A stretch of 64,000 nucleotides of DNA, from assembly GCA_017640615.1 (NCBI GenBank), contig JAEPQK010000005.1, positions 248,001 to 312,000 on the forward strand, written 5' to 3'. Within the stretch, counting starts at the first letter, position 1, and the number at the start of each line of letters is the position of its first letter. The notes below the pieces were generated by a model that did not search any database, was not told where the DNA came from, and worked only from the letters and a program-made list of their open reading frames with translations. This DNA comes from Rhizobiaceae bacterium. Its GTDB lineage: Bacteria > Pseudomonadota > Alphaproteobacteria > Rhizobiales > Rhizobiaceae. The position numbers were made by a program, and so were the translations under genes. This document shows, one piece after another, positions 8,716 through 17,063 of the stretch.

Positions 8716-9717
8716 ATGACAGGCAAGAAAAAGCCCCTCGTCGTTATCACCCGCAAGCTTCCCGATCAGGTCGAAACGCGCATGCGCGAGCTGTTCGACG
8801 CCAGGCTCAATGTCGACGACAAGCCGATGACGCAGCCCGAACTTGTGGCCGCGGTGCGCGAGGCCGATGTTCTGGTGCCCACAATCACCGACCGCATCGA
8901 CGCGGCACTCATCGCCCAGGCCGGCGAAAAGCTGAAGCTGATCGCCAATTTCGGCAATGGCGTCGATAATATCGACATCGCGGCGGCGGTGGCCAAGGGC
9001 ATCACCGTCACCAACACGCCGAATGTGCTCAACGAGGACACGGCGGACATGACGATGGCGCTGCTGCTGGCAGTGCCGCGCAGGCTGACCGAGGGCGCGG
9101 CAGTGCTCCAGGAAGGCGGCAAATGGCAGGGCTGGTCGCCGACATGGATGCTGGGTCACCGCATCTGGGGCAAGAGGCTCGGCATCGTTGGCATGGGCCG
9201 CATCGGCACCGCCGTCGCCCGCCGCGCCAAGGCCTTCGGGCTGTCGATCCACTATCACAACCGCAACCGCGTTGCGCCGTCGATCGAGGATGAGCTGGAG
9301 GCGACCTATTGGGAAAGCCTCGACCAGATGCTGGCTCGCATGGACATTATCTCCATCCACTGCCCGTCGACGCCGGCGACGTTCCACCTGCTGTCGGCGC
9401 GTCGACTGGAGCTGATGCAGCCGCGCTCTTATTTAGTGAATACTGCGCGCGGCGACATCGTGGACGAGGATGCGCTGGTGCGGCTGATCCGCGAGGGCAA
9501 GCTGGCCGGAGCAGGGCTCGATGTCTTCGAACATGAGCCGGCTGTCAGTCCGAAGCTGGTCAAGCTGGCAGCACAGGGCAAGGTCGTGCTCCTGCCGCAT
9601 ATGAGCTCTGCCACGATCGAAGGCCGCATCGACATGGGCGAGAAGGTGATCATCAATATTCGCACCTTCTTCGACGGCCACCGTCCACCCGACCGGGTTC
9701 TGCCGATTCGAGGATGA
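8716..9717 (+). CDS. D-isomer-specific 2-hydroxyacid dehydrogenase (glyoxylate/hydroxypyruvate reductase-like)
   Basis: 333 residues. NAD(P)H-dependent reductase of the D-2-hydroxyacid dehydrogenase family. Seen in order: substrate-domain segment NFGNGVDNIDIAAAVAKG, the Rossmann motif GIVGMGRIGTAVARRAKAFG, catalytic Arg in VNTARGDIVDEDAL, Glu in DVFEHEP, and His in LLPHMSSAT. This arrangement fits GyaR-type glyoxylate reductase, but 2-ketoacid substrate specificity is not readable. It is followed by a hairpin with a T-run and is convergent with the aconitase X genes. A second member of the superfamily, of the GhrA branch, lies at 36959-37909. Confidence 0.9.
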   Translation: MTGKKKPLVVITRKLPDQVETRMRELFDARLNVDDKPMTQPELVAAVREADVLVPTITDRIDAALIAQAGEKLKLIANFGNGVDNIDIAAAVAKGITVTNTPNVLNEDTADMTMALLLAVPRRLTEGAAVLQEGGKWQGWSPTWMLGHRIWGKRLGIVGMGRIGTAVARRAKAFGLSIHYHNRNRVAPSIEDELEATYWESLDQMLARMDIISIHCPSTPATFHLLSARRLELMQPRSYLVNTARGDIVDEDALVRLIREGKLAGAGLDVFEHEPAVSPKLVKLAAQGKVVLLPHMSSATIEGRIDMGEKVIINIRTFFDGHRPPDRVLPIRG

Positions 9718-9718
9718 T

Positions 9719-9740
9719 GTAAGCAATCGCTTACGTTTTT
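9719..9740 (+). terminator. Hairpin terminator after the 2-hydroxyacid dehydrogenase, overlapping the acnX small-subunit stop
   Basis: GTAAGC-AATC-GCTTAC (9719-9734) followed by GTTTTT. The right arm contains the stop codon of the minus-strand aconitase X small-subunit gene. A related inverted repeat, GTAAG...CTTAC, occurs at 11394-11409 on the other side of the pair. Confidence 0.6.
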
Positions 9741-10141
9741 GACAATTCGCCGTCGGTGCTGAATTGAATTTGCGCACCCGCGAAGCCGGCGTGCCTCGAC
9801 CGGTCGAGCTTGTACGCGGGCGGTGTTGACCACTCCATCTCCCGGGCGCAGATCAGACCGATCAGCAAAATCGCATCCGGCTCATGTAACACAAGCGCGG
9901 CTGGCGCCATGCACGCATGGACGAGCTCAAGCAGTACGGCTGACGCCGAGGACGAGCCGATCGTGCCCGGGAGGAAAAGCACCTTGCCGGCAATCGAAAT
10001 GCCATGTTCGGGATGGCGCGGGTTGATCACATTGCCGCTTGAGGGGTCGATACCGCCCCAGAAGCTGATTGGTTCGGTCAGAATGAGCGCCGGCGCGGTA
10101 CCGCCGGAACCTTCGACCAGTACCTCGCAGCGCTCAGCCAT
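9731..10141 (-). CDS. Aconitase X small (swivel) subunit
   Basis: 136 residues. Matches the swivel domain of the aconitase X family (formerly DUF126): ILTEPISFWGGIDPSSG, then HPEHGISIAGKVLFLPGTIG and SSSASAVLLELV. In this family the small and large chains together form an iron-sulfur dehydratase; characterised bacterial members dehydrate cis-3-hydroxy-L-proline, and archaeal ones dehydrate phosphomevalonate. ATG 10141 overlaps the end of the large-subunit gene by eight bases, so the two are probably translationally coupled. The longer open frame to 10219 lies within the large-subunit gene and is not needed. The substrate here is inferred from family only. Confidence 0.88.
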   Translation of the reverse strand: MAERCEVLVEGSGGTAPALILTEPISFWGGIDPSSGNVINPRHPEHGISIAGKVLFLPGTIGSSSASAVLLELVHACMAPAALVLHEPDAILLIGLICAREMEWSTPPAYKLDRSRHAGFAGAQIQFSTDGELSKT

Positions 10142-11390
10142 GCTGCACCCGGTGGAGCGAAGGTCGTCCCGAGACGGCGCTTTCAACACAATCTTCCAGT
10201 GAAGCGAATAGCACGTCATAACCTGTATTGCCGGGGCCGTAATGCGCGAATTTGCCGGAATTCGTCATCAGCACGCCACCCGCCATTTCGCGCATGATCG
10301 GCGTCACCACCACGCAGGTATCGGCCACAACAATCACACCGAGCGCTTCGAGTGCTTCGCGCCAACCGCTTTCCGTGAGCCAACCGAGCACGTGACGTCC
10401 CGTGCAGGCATATAGCGGTACCGCAAGTTTGCGGCCGGCCAGCGCGCGCTCCAGTTGCCTGAACTCGTCAATCGAAAGATGTGGGCTGCCGATAGCGACG
10501 GCGTCGATGCGGTCGGGCTTGATCGATGTTGAGAGCCGGCTTTGCGCGTCGGCGATCATCGCCGGTGTAACCGCGATTGTCTCGGAGGTCTGCCAGCCCC
10601 CAGTTTTGTGGTGCCTGGCCTCCGGCGTCACGCCATCGATGTGGAACAGCCCCACCGCGCCGGACGAGGCCGCCGCCGCGCCGAAGGCCTTGAGATTGTC
10701 TTCACCCGGATCGAAGCCGATCCCGGTCACGATGCCGACCGCGTCGCCCACAAGGCGGCCGTAAAGGCTGCCCAGCACTGGCCAGGCAATATCCTGCGCA
10801 AGAAATGCGCGGTCCAAGTCCCTGCAATCCAGTGTGAGTGATGGAAGACGATTAGCCGGCAAATGTAGACCGACCTCCGGCGCTCGGGCAGAAATGGCGC
10901 AGGCGATGTCGAGGAAGTCGCCATAGCGGTTGGTTCGCGCGCCGAGAACGGAGTTGCAGAAGACAACGGCGTTGGATTCACCCCATGCCACATCGGTGCC
11001 GAACTCCGGCCGGTGCCCGGCCTGATAGGGCGCGCAGGTCCAGCTCGCCTCACAGCCCATCGCGGTGTAGGCATCCATCATCCGCCGCGCCATGTCGCGC
11101 TGTGGTTCGGCAAGGCGGATTTGCGCGCATCCTGTAAGGTCCAACGCGCCGACATTGAGCGTGGATCTCACGCCCACTTTGGCTCCACCCGCAACCAGCT
11201 TTTCGGCGAACAAAGTGCCGGAGTCGCCATGATACAGTGCGCCATCAATGTGCGCGGAATTGACCGGAATCAGACGTTTCGCGCCCAACAGTCGCGCCGC
11301 GTCCGCAACGATGCGCATCGCCATGGCCGCGCCATCGCCATGCGCGCCCGCCGCAATGTTTCGTTCTTCTGCGGTGAGTGTCAATGACAT
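10134..11390 (-). CDS. Aconitase X catalytic (large) subunit, probable hydroxyproline-type dehydratase
   Basis: 418 residues of the aconitase X catalytic family (DUF521). The N terminus has the family pattern ERNIAAGAHGDGAAMAMRI and HIDGALYHGDSGTLFAEKL; VVFCNSVLGARTNRYGDFLD and VVVADTCVVVTPIMRE contain the Cys residues expected to hold the iron-sulfur cluster. The likely reaction is dehydration of cis-3-hydroxy-L-proline to a pyrroline carboxylate; this is inference from bacterial relatives. No proline racemase, transporter or reductase of that pathway is adjacent, so the pair is orphaned here. ATG 11390 has no evident Shine-Dalgarno; the preceding bases form an inverted repeat with the moeB stop. 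It is 15 bp downstream of moeB on the same strand. Confidence 0.87.
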   Translation of the reverse strand: MSLTLTAEERNIAAGAHGDGAAMAMRIVADAARLLGAKRLIPVNSAHIDGALYHGDSGTLFAEKLVAGGAKVGVRSTLNVGALDLTGCAQIRLAEPQRDMARRMMDAYTAMGCEASWTCAPYQAGHRPEFGTDVAWGESNAVVFCNSVLGARTNRYGDFLDIACAISARAPEVGLHLPANRLPSLTLDCRDLDRAFLAQDIAWPVLGSLYGRLVGDAVGIVTGIGFDPGEDNLKAFGAAAASSGAVGLFHIDGVTPEARHHKTGGWQTSETIAVTPAMIADAQSRLSTSIKPDRIDAVAIGSPHLSIDEFRQLERALAGRKLAVPLYACTGRHVLGWLTESGWREALEALGVIVVADTCVVVTPIMREMAGGVLMTNSGKFAHYGPGNTGYDVLFASLEDCVESAVSGRPSLHRVQHG

Positions 11391-11393
11391 TGT

Positions 11394-11409
11394 GTAAGCA
11401 AAAACTTAC
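11394..11409. repeat. Inverted repeat between moeB and the aconitase X genes
   Basis: GTAAG-CAAAAA-CTTAC. The right arm overlaps the moeB stop codon and the left arm is four bases from the aconitase X start. It resembles the GTAAGC-AATC-GCTTAC hairpin at the other end of the pair. Confidence 0.55.
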
Positions 11410-12185
11410 GCATCAGCGTTCGCGGTGGTGCGCTTGTAACGCACCATGTCGAACCGCGCCGCGAGCGCGTCATACATCAAAAGCCGGCCAACAAGCGGTT
11501 CACCGACACCCGTGATGAGCTTGATCACTTCCATCGCCTGCAATGTGCCCATCACCCCGGTCAGTGCACCAAGCACGCCGGCTTCGGCGCAGGAAGGCAC
11601 CATGCCGGCGGGCGGCGGCTCGGGAAAGAGATCGCGATAGCCCGGGTTCTGCACGCCTTCCGCGTTTGCCTCGAAAGGCTTCAGCACGGTCAATGTGCCG
11701 TCGAAGCGGCCGACAGCGGCGGTGACGAGCGGCTTGGCTTCCGCTTCGCAGGCATCCGCCATCGCATAGCGCGTGTCGAAATTGTCGGAGCCGTCGGCAA
11801 CGAGATCATATTGTGCAACCAGCCCGGCGGCGCTGTCGGCGGTGATGCGCTCCGCATGCGTGACGACGGTGACATTGGGATTGATGCGCGCAACGGCGGC
11901 GGCTGCGCTTGTGGTCTTTGGGCGCCCGACTGAATCCGTGTCATGGATCACCTGCCGCTGAAGGTTGGAGAGCGAAACCACGTCGTCATCGACTATGCCC
12001 AATGTGCCGACCCCGGCCGCCGCGAGATAGGCAATCAGGGGCGCGCCAAGGCCGCCGGCGCCGATCACCAGCACGCGGGCGCGCTTCAGCTTTTGCTGCC
12101 CCTGGCCGCCGATTTCTGGCAACACGATATGCCGGGCATAGCGTTCGAGCTCGGCGGCGCTGAGTTGGGTCACACGGTCATCCAT
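11406..12185 (-). CDS. moeB: HesA/MoeB/ThiF-family adenylyltransferase (E1-like)
   Basis: 259 residues. Adenylates the C-terminal Gly-Gly of a ubiquitin-like sulfur carrier such as MoaD or ThiS. It shows ELERYARHIVLPEIGGQGQQ, the nucleotide-binding GAGGLGAP loop, the Asp/Arg-bearing DDDVVSLSNLQRQVIHD and the conserved Cys in MVPSCAEAGVLGAL. The two CXXC zinc pairs of E. coli MoeB are missing: the first is GYRD rather than CYRC, and the C terminus ends RYKRTTANADA with no CXXC. There is no rhodanese domain. It lies 34 bp downstream of recF on the same strand, a neighbourhood known from other rhizobia. MoeB versus ThiF cannot be settled without its carrier protein. Confidence 0.85.
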   Translation of the reverse strand: MDDRVTQLSAAELERYARHIVLPEIGGQGQQKLKRARVLVIGAGGLGAPLIAYLAAAGVGTLGIVDDDVVSLSNLQRQVIHDTDSVGRPKTTSAAAAVARINPNVTVVTHAERITADSAAGLVAQYDLVADGSDNFDTRYAMADACEAEAKPLVTAAVGRFDGTLTVLKPFEANAEGVQNPGYRDLFPEPPPAGMVPSCAEAGVLGALTGVMGTLQAMEVIKLITGVGEPLVGRLLMYDALAARFDMVRYKRTTANADA

Positions 12186-12219
12186 GATGCGGCGAGATTA
12201 GCGCTCGCTCCGCGTTCTG

Positions 12220-13401
12220 TCATGCGGCTTCGGTAGGCGAAACCTGACCGGCGTCTACGGTGAGGAACCGGGCTCGTCCGCGCAACGCTTCAAACAGGCG
12301 GGCTTCCGTGCCGGTGGCGAAATACTGACAGTTGAGTTGCTCCAGAATGTCGAAGAGCGCGGCCCGCCGGTCGGCGTCGAAATGAGCCGCGATCTCGTCG
12401 AGAAGCAGGATCGGCGCAAGGCCGGCAATCTCGCCGACAAGCTGCGCATGCGCCAGCACCATGCCGACCAGCAGGGCCTTTTGTTCGCCGGTCGAGCAAT
12501 ATTGCGCCGGCTGATCCTTCGGCGCGTGCCGTACGAGGAGGTCGGAGCGATGCGGCCCATCAAGCGTACGCCCGGCAGCACGGTCGCGGGCGCGGCCACG
12601 GGCAAGCGCCACGCGAAAACCTTCCTCTACATCGATCGCCGGCCTATCCCCGATATCGGCCTCCAGCGTGCCTGAGACCGCAAGCAGAGCTTGTGGGAAC
12701 GGCCCGTCCACCGGCTGCCGGTCGATCATGCCGGTCATGAGCCGGACAAGCTCTGCGCGCGCTGCGGCAATCGCCGTGCCGGCCTCTGCCATCTGCGCTT
12801 CGATCGCCTCAAACCAGCTGTCGTCATGAGCGTCGTCGGAGAGAAGCCGGTTGCGGCCACGCATTGCCTTTTCATAGGCGAGCGCCCGCTGCCCGTGGCC
12901 GGGGTCGACGGAAAGCACCAGACGGTCGAGAAAGCGTCGCCGATCAGCCGCCGGCCCGGTGAAGAGCTGGTCCTGAGCTGGCGTCAGCCACAAAACACGT
13001 AGCCATTCCAGCATCGCGTCGGCGCTGCGCGCAGGCGCTCCATTGATGCGCACCTTGCGTCCGGTTTCGCCGGCTTCGCCATTGCCGCCGGCAGTGCCCG
13101 TTCCGATTTCGACCTCGCCTTCCGGCCCCTCGATATGGGTGTGAACGGCGAAGCCGCTGTTAACGCCATTGCGCGCGACCTCTGCCAGCTGCGCCCGGCG
13201 CAGGCCACGCCCCGGCGTCAGAAAAGAAACGGCTTCCAGAAGATTGGTTTTGCCCGCGCCGTTCTGCCCGGTGAAGACAACCGGCCCCGGCCCGAGATCG
13301 AGCGTCAGGCGCTCATAGTTGCGGAAATTGGAGAGCGTCAGCCGCGCAACATGTACCTGCGGCGGCGCGGCTGAAGATGCAGCGTCGGTGTCTGCGGACA
13401 C
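12220..13401 (-). CDS. recF: DNA replication and repair protein RecF
   Basis: 393 residues, slightly above the usual 360-385. SMC-like ATPase that loads RecA at gaps together with RecOR. It has LTLSNFRNYERL, Walker A GQNGAGKT (about 45-52), the ABC-type signature near CSTGEQKALLVGMVLAHAQL, and Walker B LAPILLLDEIAAHFD. A Gly/Glu-rich insert after the first beta strands (GPEGEVEIGTGTAGGNGEAG) and an Ala-rich N-terminal extension explain the extra length. Its start lies five bases from the dnaN stop, giving the conserved dnaN-recF order; moeB follows. recR is also in this window. Confidence 0.96.
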   Translation of the reverse strand: MSADTDAASSAAPPQVHVARLTLSNFRNYERLTLDLGPGPVVFTGQNGAGKTNLLEAVSFLTPGRGLRRAQLAEVARNGVNSGFAVHTHIEGPEGEVEIGTGTAGGNGEAGETGRKVRINGAPARSADAMLEWLRVLWLTPAQDQLFTGPAADRRRFLDRLVLSVDPGHGQRALAYEKAMRGRNRLLSDDAHDDSWFEAIEAQMAEAGTAIAAARAELVRLMTGMIDRQPVDGPFPQALLAVSGTLEADIGDRPAIDVEEGFRVALARGRARDRAAGRTLDGPHRSDLLVRHAPKDQPAQYCSTGEQKALLVGMVLAHAQLVGEIAGLAPILLLDEIAAHFDADRRAALFDILEQLNCQYFATGTEARLFEALRGRARFLTVDAGQVSPTEAA

Positions 13402-13406
13402 ACGTC

Positions 13407-14525
13407 TTAGACCCGCATCGGCATCAGAACATAAAGCGTGCGCTCATCTGCCGGGTCCTGGATCAGCGTCGGCGCACCGGCGTCGGCCAGCATGAATGTG
13501 GCTTCGCCGCCGGTCAGCTGCGCCGCGACGTCGAGCAGATATTTCGCGTTGAAGCCGATATCGATCGGATCGGAGGAATAATCGGCCGCCACTTCCTCGG
13601 TCGCGCTGCCGGAATCGGGATTGTTGACGACGAGCGTCACCTGACCCTCGGCGATCGACATCTTTACCGCGCGGCCGCGCTCTGACGAGATCGTCGAGAC
13701 GCGATCGACCGCCGCCGCGAAGCTCTGCCGGTCGATGACCAGCTTCTTGTCGTTGCCGGTCGGGATCACCCGCTCATAGTCGGGGAAGGTGCCGTCGATC
13801 AGCTTCGAAGTCAGCACCACGGAGCCGATGGTGAAGCGGATCTTTGTGTCGGAAAGCTCGATCGTCACCGCGACGTCCGGATCGTCGACGAGCTTCTGCA
13901 GCTCGCTCACCGTCTTGCGGGGAATGATGATGCCCGGCATGCCCTCCGAGCCGGCCGGGGCTTCCACCTCTGCGCGGGCAAGGCGGTGCCCGTCCGTCGC
14001 CACGGCGCGCAGCGCAAGCTTGCCGCCTTCCTCATGCGTGTGCACGTAAATGCCATTGAGGTAATAGCGGGTTTCCTCAGTCGAGATCGCAAACTGCGTG
14101 CTCTCGATGAGCGCCTTCAGCGCAGTGGAATCGAGGCGGAACACATGGCTGAACGAGCCAGCGCTGAGCTGCGGGAAGTCGGACTGCGGCAGGCATTGCA
14201 GCTTGAAGTTGGAGCGGCCCGAAATAACCGACATGGAGCTGCCGCTCTCATCGGTTTTCAGCATCACCTCTGCGCCGTCGGAAAGCTTGCGTACGATCTC
14301 GTAAAGCAGATGCGCAGGCACGGTAGTGGAACCCGCCTGCTCGATATTGGCCGGGGTCGCCTCGGTGATTTCGAGGTCGAGGTCCGTCGCCTTCATCTCC
14401 AGGCTCGCGCCATCCGCGTTCAGAAGCACGTTGGACAGGATCGGAATCGTGTTCCGCCGCTCAACGACGCGGTGCACATGGTTGAGTGATTTGAGCAGAT
14501 TGGAGCGTTCGAGAATGACGCGCAT
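13407..14525 (-). CDS. dnaN: DNA polymerase III beta subunit (sliding clamp)
   Basis: 372 residues, the normal clamp length, comprising three repeated clamp folds. The start MRVILERSNLLKSLNHVHRV, internal RNTIPILSNVLL and C-terminal end ERTLYVLMPMRV (the Met-Pro-Met-Arg end is typical) identify it. It encircles DNA and tethers Pol III, and in many bacteria works with Hda to inactivate DnaA-ATP. It is separated from dnaA by 214 bp containing a strong terminator, so dnaN-recF probably has its own promoter in that gap. Confidence 0.98.
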   Translation of the reverse strand: MRVILERSNLLKSLNHVHRVVERRNTIPILSNVLLNADGASLEMKATDLDLEITEATPANIEQAGSTTVPAHLLYEIVRKLSDGAEVMLKTDESGSSMSVISGRSNFKLQCLPQSDFPQLSAGSFSHVFRLDSTALKALIESTQFAISTEETRYYLNGIYVHTHEEGGKLALRAVATDGHRLARAEVEAPAGSEGMPGIIIPRKTVSELQKLVDDPDVAVTIELSDTKIRFTIGSVVLTSKLIDGTFPDYERVIPTGNDKKLVIDRQSFAAAVDRVSTISSERGRAVKMSIAEGQVTLVVNNPDSGSATEEVAADYSSDPIDIGFNAKYLLDVAAQLTGGEATFMLADAGAPTLIQDPADERTLYVLMPMRV

Positions 14526-14685
14526 GACTGAATGGTCTCACCAGGAATACGGGGCGCGGAGACAGCAAACCTGGCTGCGCCCGATCAGCCGCGAAGTGGG
14601 CCAGAATCGAAGCAAACTGACAGGAATTCAGGCCGAAAGGCAAGCCCGCGGCGTGGCTGCGGGCCTGCATACAGGGTCAATCTGG

Positions 14686-14713
14686 GGAAAAGGCCGGGCG
14701 CATGCGCCCGGCC
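14686..14713 (-). terminator. Strong terminator after dnaA, between dnaA and dnaN
   Basis: Perfect 9-bp stem GGCCGGGCG / CGCCCGGCC with loop CATG (14692-14713), followed on the minus strand by TTTTCCCC. A second weaker hairpin, GCCCGC...GCGGGC (14644-14664), follows. It suggests dnaA is terminated before dnaN. Confidence 0.8.
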
Positions 14714-14739
14714 CCGCCGCATCTCCTTGAACAGGCCCG

Positions 14740-16272
14740 TTATGCCTGTTCCGAGATAAGCCGCTTGAGCAGCTCGATTTCCTGCGCAAGGGTATTGTCG
14801 TTGCCCGAAAGCCCCTCGATCTTGCGCACGGCATGAAGCACTGTTGTGTGGTCTCTGCCGCCAAAACGACGCCCGATTTCGGGCAGCGAGCGCGGCGTCA
14901 TCACCTTGGAAAGATACATCGCCACCTGACGCGGCTTCACGATTGTGCGTGTGCGCCGGTTCGACAGAAGCTCGGTCTTCGACACATTGTAGTGCCGCGC
15001 CACGACGCGCTGGATATCCTCGATGCGCACGCGCTTTGGCTCGCCCGCTCGGCAGATGTGGCCGAGAATTTCATCCACACGGTCAATGCTGATCTGCGGC
15101 TCGAAGGAGTGACGGAACAGCAGCTGGTTGAACGCGCCTTCCAGTTCGCGCCCGCTGCCGGTGACGGAGCGTGCGATGTGCTCCAGAATTTCCGCCGGAA
15201 TTTCAAGCGACTTGTCTTCCGCCTGTGCCGCCGCCAGCCGCCGCTTCAGGATCGTGAAGCGCATCTCGTAGTCCGGCGAGGTCATTTCGAGCGCCACGCC
15301 GCCATTGAGGCGCGAGCGAACGCGTGGCTCGAGCGACTCCAGCTCTGACGGCGGACGGTCGGCTGCAACCACTACCTGGCGCGCGCTGTCGAGCAGCATG
15401 TTGATCAGGTGGCAGAACTCGTTCTGGATCGACTTGCCCTGCAGGAACTGCATGTCGTCGATGATCAGAAGGTCAATGTCGCGCAACTGCTCTTTCAATG
15501 TAAGAGCGTTGTTGTCGCGGATCGCGGTTGCGAAGCGCCACATGAAATATTCGGCGGTCAGATAGACCACGCGCGCCTGCGGGCGGTTGCGCAGCGCTTC
15601 TGACGCGATTGCCTGCAATAGGTGCGTTTTGCCGAGCCCTACCGAGGCATGGAGAAAGAGCGGGTTGAAACGCACGGCATTGGAGCCGGATTCAGCGATA
15701 GCACGCGCTGCCGCAAGCGCGACCCGATTGGAGGGGCCCTCGATGAAGGAATCGAACGTATATCGCCCGTCGAGCGGCGAACCCAGAACGTTGCTGCGGC
15801 CGCCTTCCGCTATGCGCCCGCGCTGCATCGGTTTGTCGGTACGGCTCTCATTGGCGGCGCGCGTCCCCGGCTGCACCGCGCAGGGCTTGGCATCGCGTGC
15901 TGCAACCTGGCTTTCGTCGATCATGGGCCGGCCAGGGCGCACGCTGCTGCGCACCACGATATCCAGCTTCAGCAGCGAGGCATCGCCCTGTTTCCAGAAT
16001 TCGGTGACCAGATCGAGGTAGTGACCGTTGATCCAGGACCGCAGAAAGGCGGTGGGCACGGAAAGCCGCACGACGCCTTTTGAAGCTTCCGCCAGCTTCA
16101 TGCGTCCGAACCAGCTCGAATAGACCTCGGCGCCGAGCCGGGCCTTGAGCTGCGCCATCACGCGCTCGAATATCTTGTCCGCATCTTTTCTGGTTGCCGC
16201 ATTTGAACCCCCAGCAGTCCCTTTGGTCGAGGAGAGGTTTGCCCCACTTTCCTGACCGACGCCGCTTTGCAT
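14740..16272 (-). CDS. dnaA: Chromosomal replication initiator protein DnaA
   Basis: 510 residues. Initiates replication by binding DnaA boxes as an ATP-bound oligomer. N-terminal domain I includes [20 protein letters not shown]; then a low-complexity linker; domain III has Walker [13 protein letters not shown], Walker [14 protein letters not shown] and the sensor motifs; domain IV ends with the DnaA signature [17 protein letters not shown] chose ATG 16272 (MQSGVGQES) because AGGG lies eight bases upstream; ATG 16278 is two codons earlier and nearly abuts that site. The open frame reaches 16329. An extra N-terminal Ser/Gly-rich stretch precedes domain I. Upstream is a 0.8-kb non-coding region to rpsT. 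Confidence 0.97.
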   Translation of the reverse strand: MQSGVGQESGANLSSTKGTAGGSNAATRKDADKIFERVMAQLKARLGAEVYSSWFGRMKLAEASKGVVRLSVPTAFLRSWINGHYLDLVTEFWKQGDASLLKLDIVVRSSVRPGRPMIDESQVAARDAKPCAVQPGTRAANESRTDKPMQRGRIAEGGRSNVLGSPLDGRYTFDSFIEGPSNRVALAAARAIAESGSNAVRFNPLFLHASVGLGKTHLLQAIASEALRNRPQARVVYLTAEYFMWRFATAIRDNNALTLKEQLRDIDLLIIDDMQFLQGKSIQNEFCHLINMLLDSARQVVVAADRPPSELESLEPRVRSRLNGGVALEMTSPDYEMRFTILKRRLAAAQAEDKSLEIPAEILEHIARSVTGSGRELEGAFNQLLFRHSFEPQISIDRVDEILGHICRAGEPKRVRIEDIQRVVARHYNVSKTELLSNRRTRTIVKPRQVAMYLSKVMTPRSLPEIGRRFGGRDHTTVLHAVRKIEGLSGNDNTLAQEIELLKRLISEQA

Positions 16273-16945
16273 GATCATTTCCCTGTTGCTCTCTTTTCTT
16301 GTGGCCGTCACGACACCCCTCGCAGGCACGCCATGCGGTCATCTTTCCTCGTTTCTGTCCGTCGGCGAACTACGCGCCTACTGATGCCTTGCCTCAGCCC
16401 CCTGATGGCACCAAAAAAACGCGCGCACTAACCCCCACCGGTGTTTGCGCACCGGGCCGAAATTGCCCCGCCAGGAGCAATCAAATCGACTTGCATCTCC
16501 TTCTTCGGGGACAAAAAACCACCCTGCGCGCACGCAATGTTGCGCGGCAACTGTGTAGGCTTTTTGCTGGTTAGCTGGGCCTGGAGCCCGCCCCCTTCGA
16601 TTGCTGAACTTTACCGAAATCGATTGCGAAAGAGCAAGTGCGCCGAGCCGCCATTTTCGCGAATCCGAGCCTTTAGCGGGCTTGCAACGCGGACCGAAAT
16701 TGAATCGATTGTGGCGAAACCTTTGTGAATCAAAACCTTCTCCAAATCGGACCCAGCGGAAGCCGCCGGCAAAAAAAAGTTAAAAAATTTTCCTTGACTT
16801 TGGATTCAGTGAGAGTGCCGCAAGGGCAATTTAACACCCTGTGGACAAACTCCGGCAACTATTTGGAAATAAAGAGTTTTTGAGAAAGTTCAGTATGTGA
16901 TCCGTGCTGCTGGAGCGCCTGTGTGGGCTCCTGTGCCGGCAAACG
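16273..16945. promoter_or_regulatory. Long non-coding region upstream of dnaA with GANTC cluster, repeated CGATTG motifs and AT-rich tract
   Basis: No convincing gene. Four GANTC sites (16661, 16702, 16727, 16803) fall within 147 bases; GANTC is the CcrM methylation target in alphaproteobacteria. ACCGAAAT...CGATTG...CGAAA occurs twice (16613-16631 and 16693-16719), and a further CGATTG lies at 16598. An AT-rich tract spans about 16771-16800. TGTGGACAA (16840-16848) is a one-mismatch DnaA box in reverse orientation. The likely role is dnaA transcription control; a chromosomal origin cannot be shown. I could not place a confident minus-strand promoter. Confidence 0.5.
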
Positions 16946-16970
16946 AAAAGCGCCCCACAAGGGGGGCGCG
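16946..16970 (-). terminator. Second terminator of rpsT (distal)
   Basis: Stem GCGCCCC / GGGGCGC (16950-16956 with 16963-16969), loop of six, followed on the minus strand by TTTTCG. It backs up the terminator at 17005-17032. Confidence 0.7.
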
Positions 16971-17004
16971 TTCCTTGGCTTCGGTGCAAGCCCTTGCAGC
17001 CAAA

Positions 17005-17032
17005 ACAAAAAACCCGGCGCGATTACGCCGGG
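17005..17032 (-). terminator. First terminator of rpsT (proximal)
   Basis: Stem CCCGGCG / CGCCGGG (17013-17019 with 17026-17032), loop CGATTA, followed on the minus strand by TTTTTTG. It starts about 30 bases after the rpsT stop and insulates dnaA from rpsT transcription. Confidence 0.85.
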
Positions 17033-17063
17033 TAATCAAAATAGCTGGACGTAGGACCCTGGA

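Noticed and set aside
16299-16783. Several small plus-strand open frames upstream of dnaA
   Set aside because: No ribosome-binding sites, no protein-like composition, and the region has regulatory features instead.
16273-17063. Chromosomal origin of replication next to dnaA
   Set aside because: Only one near-match DnaA box was found; in rhizobia the origin is usually near hemE. GC skew of the whole chromosome would be decisive.
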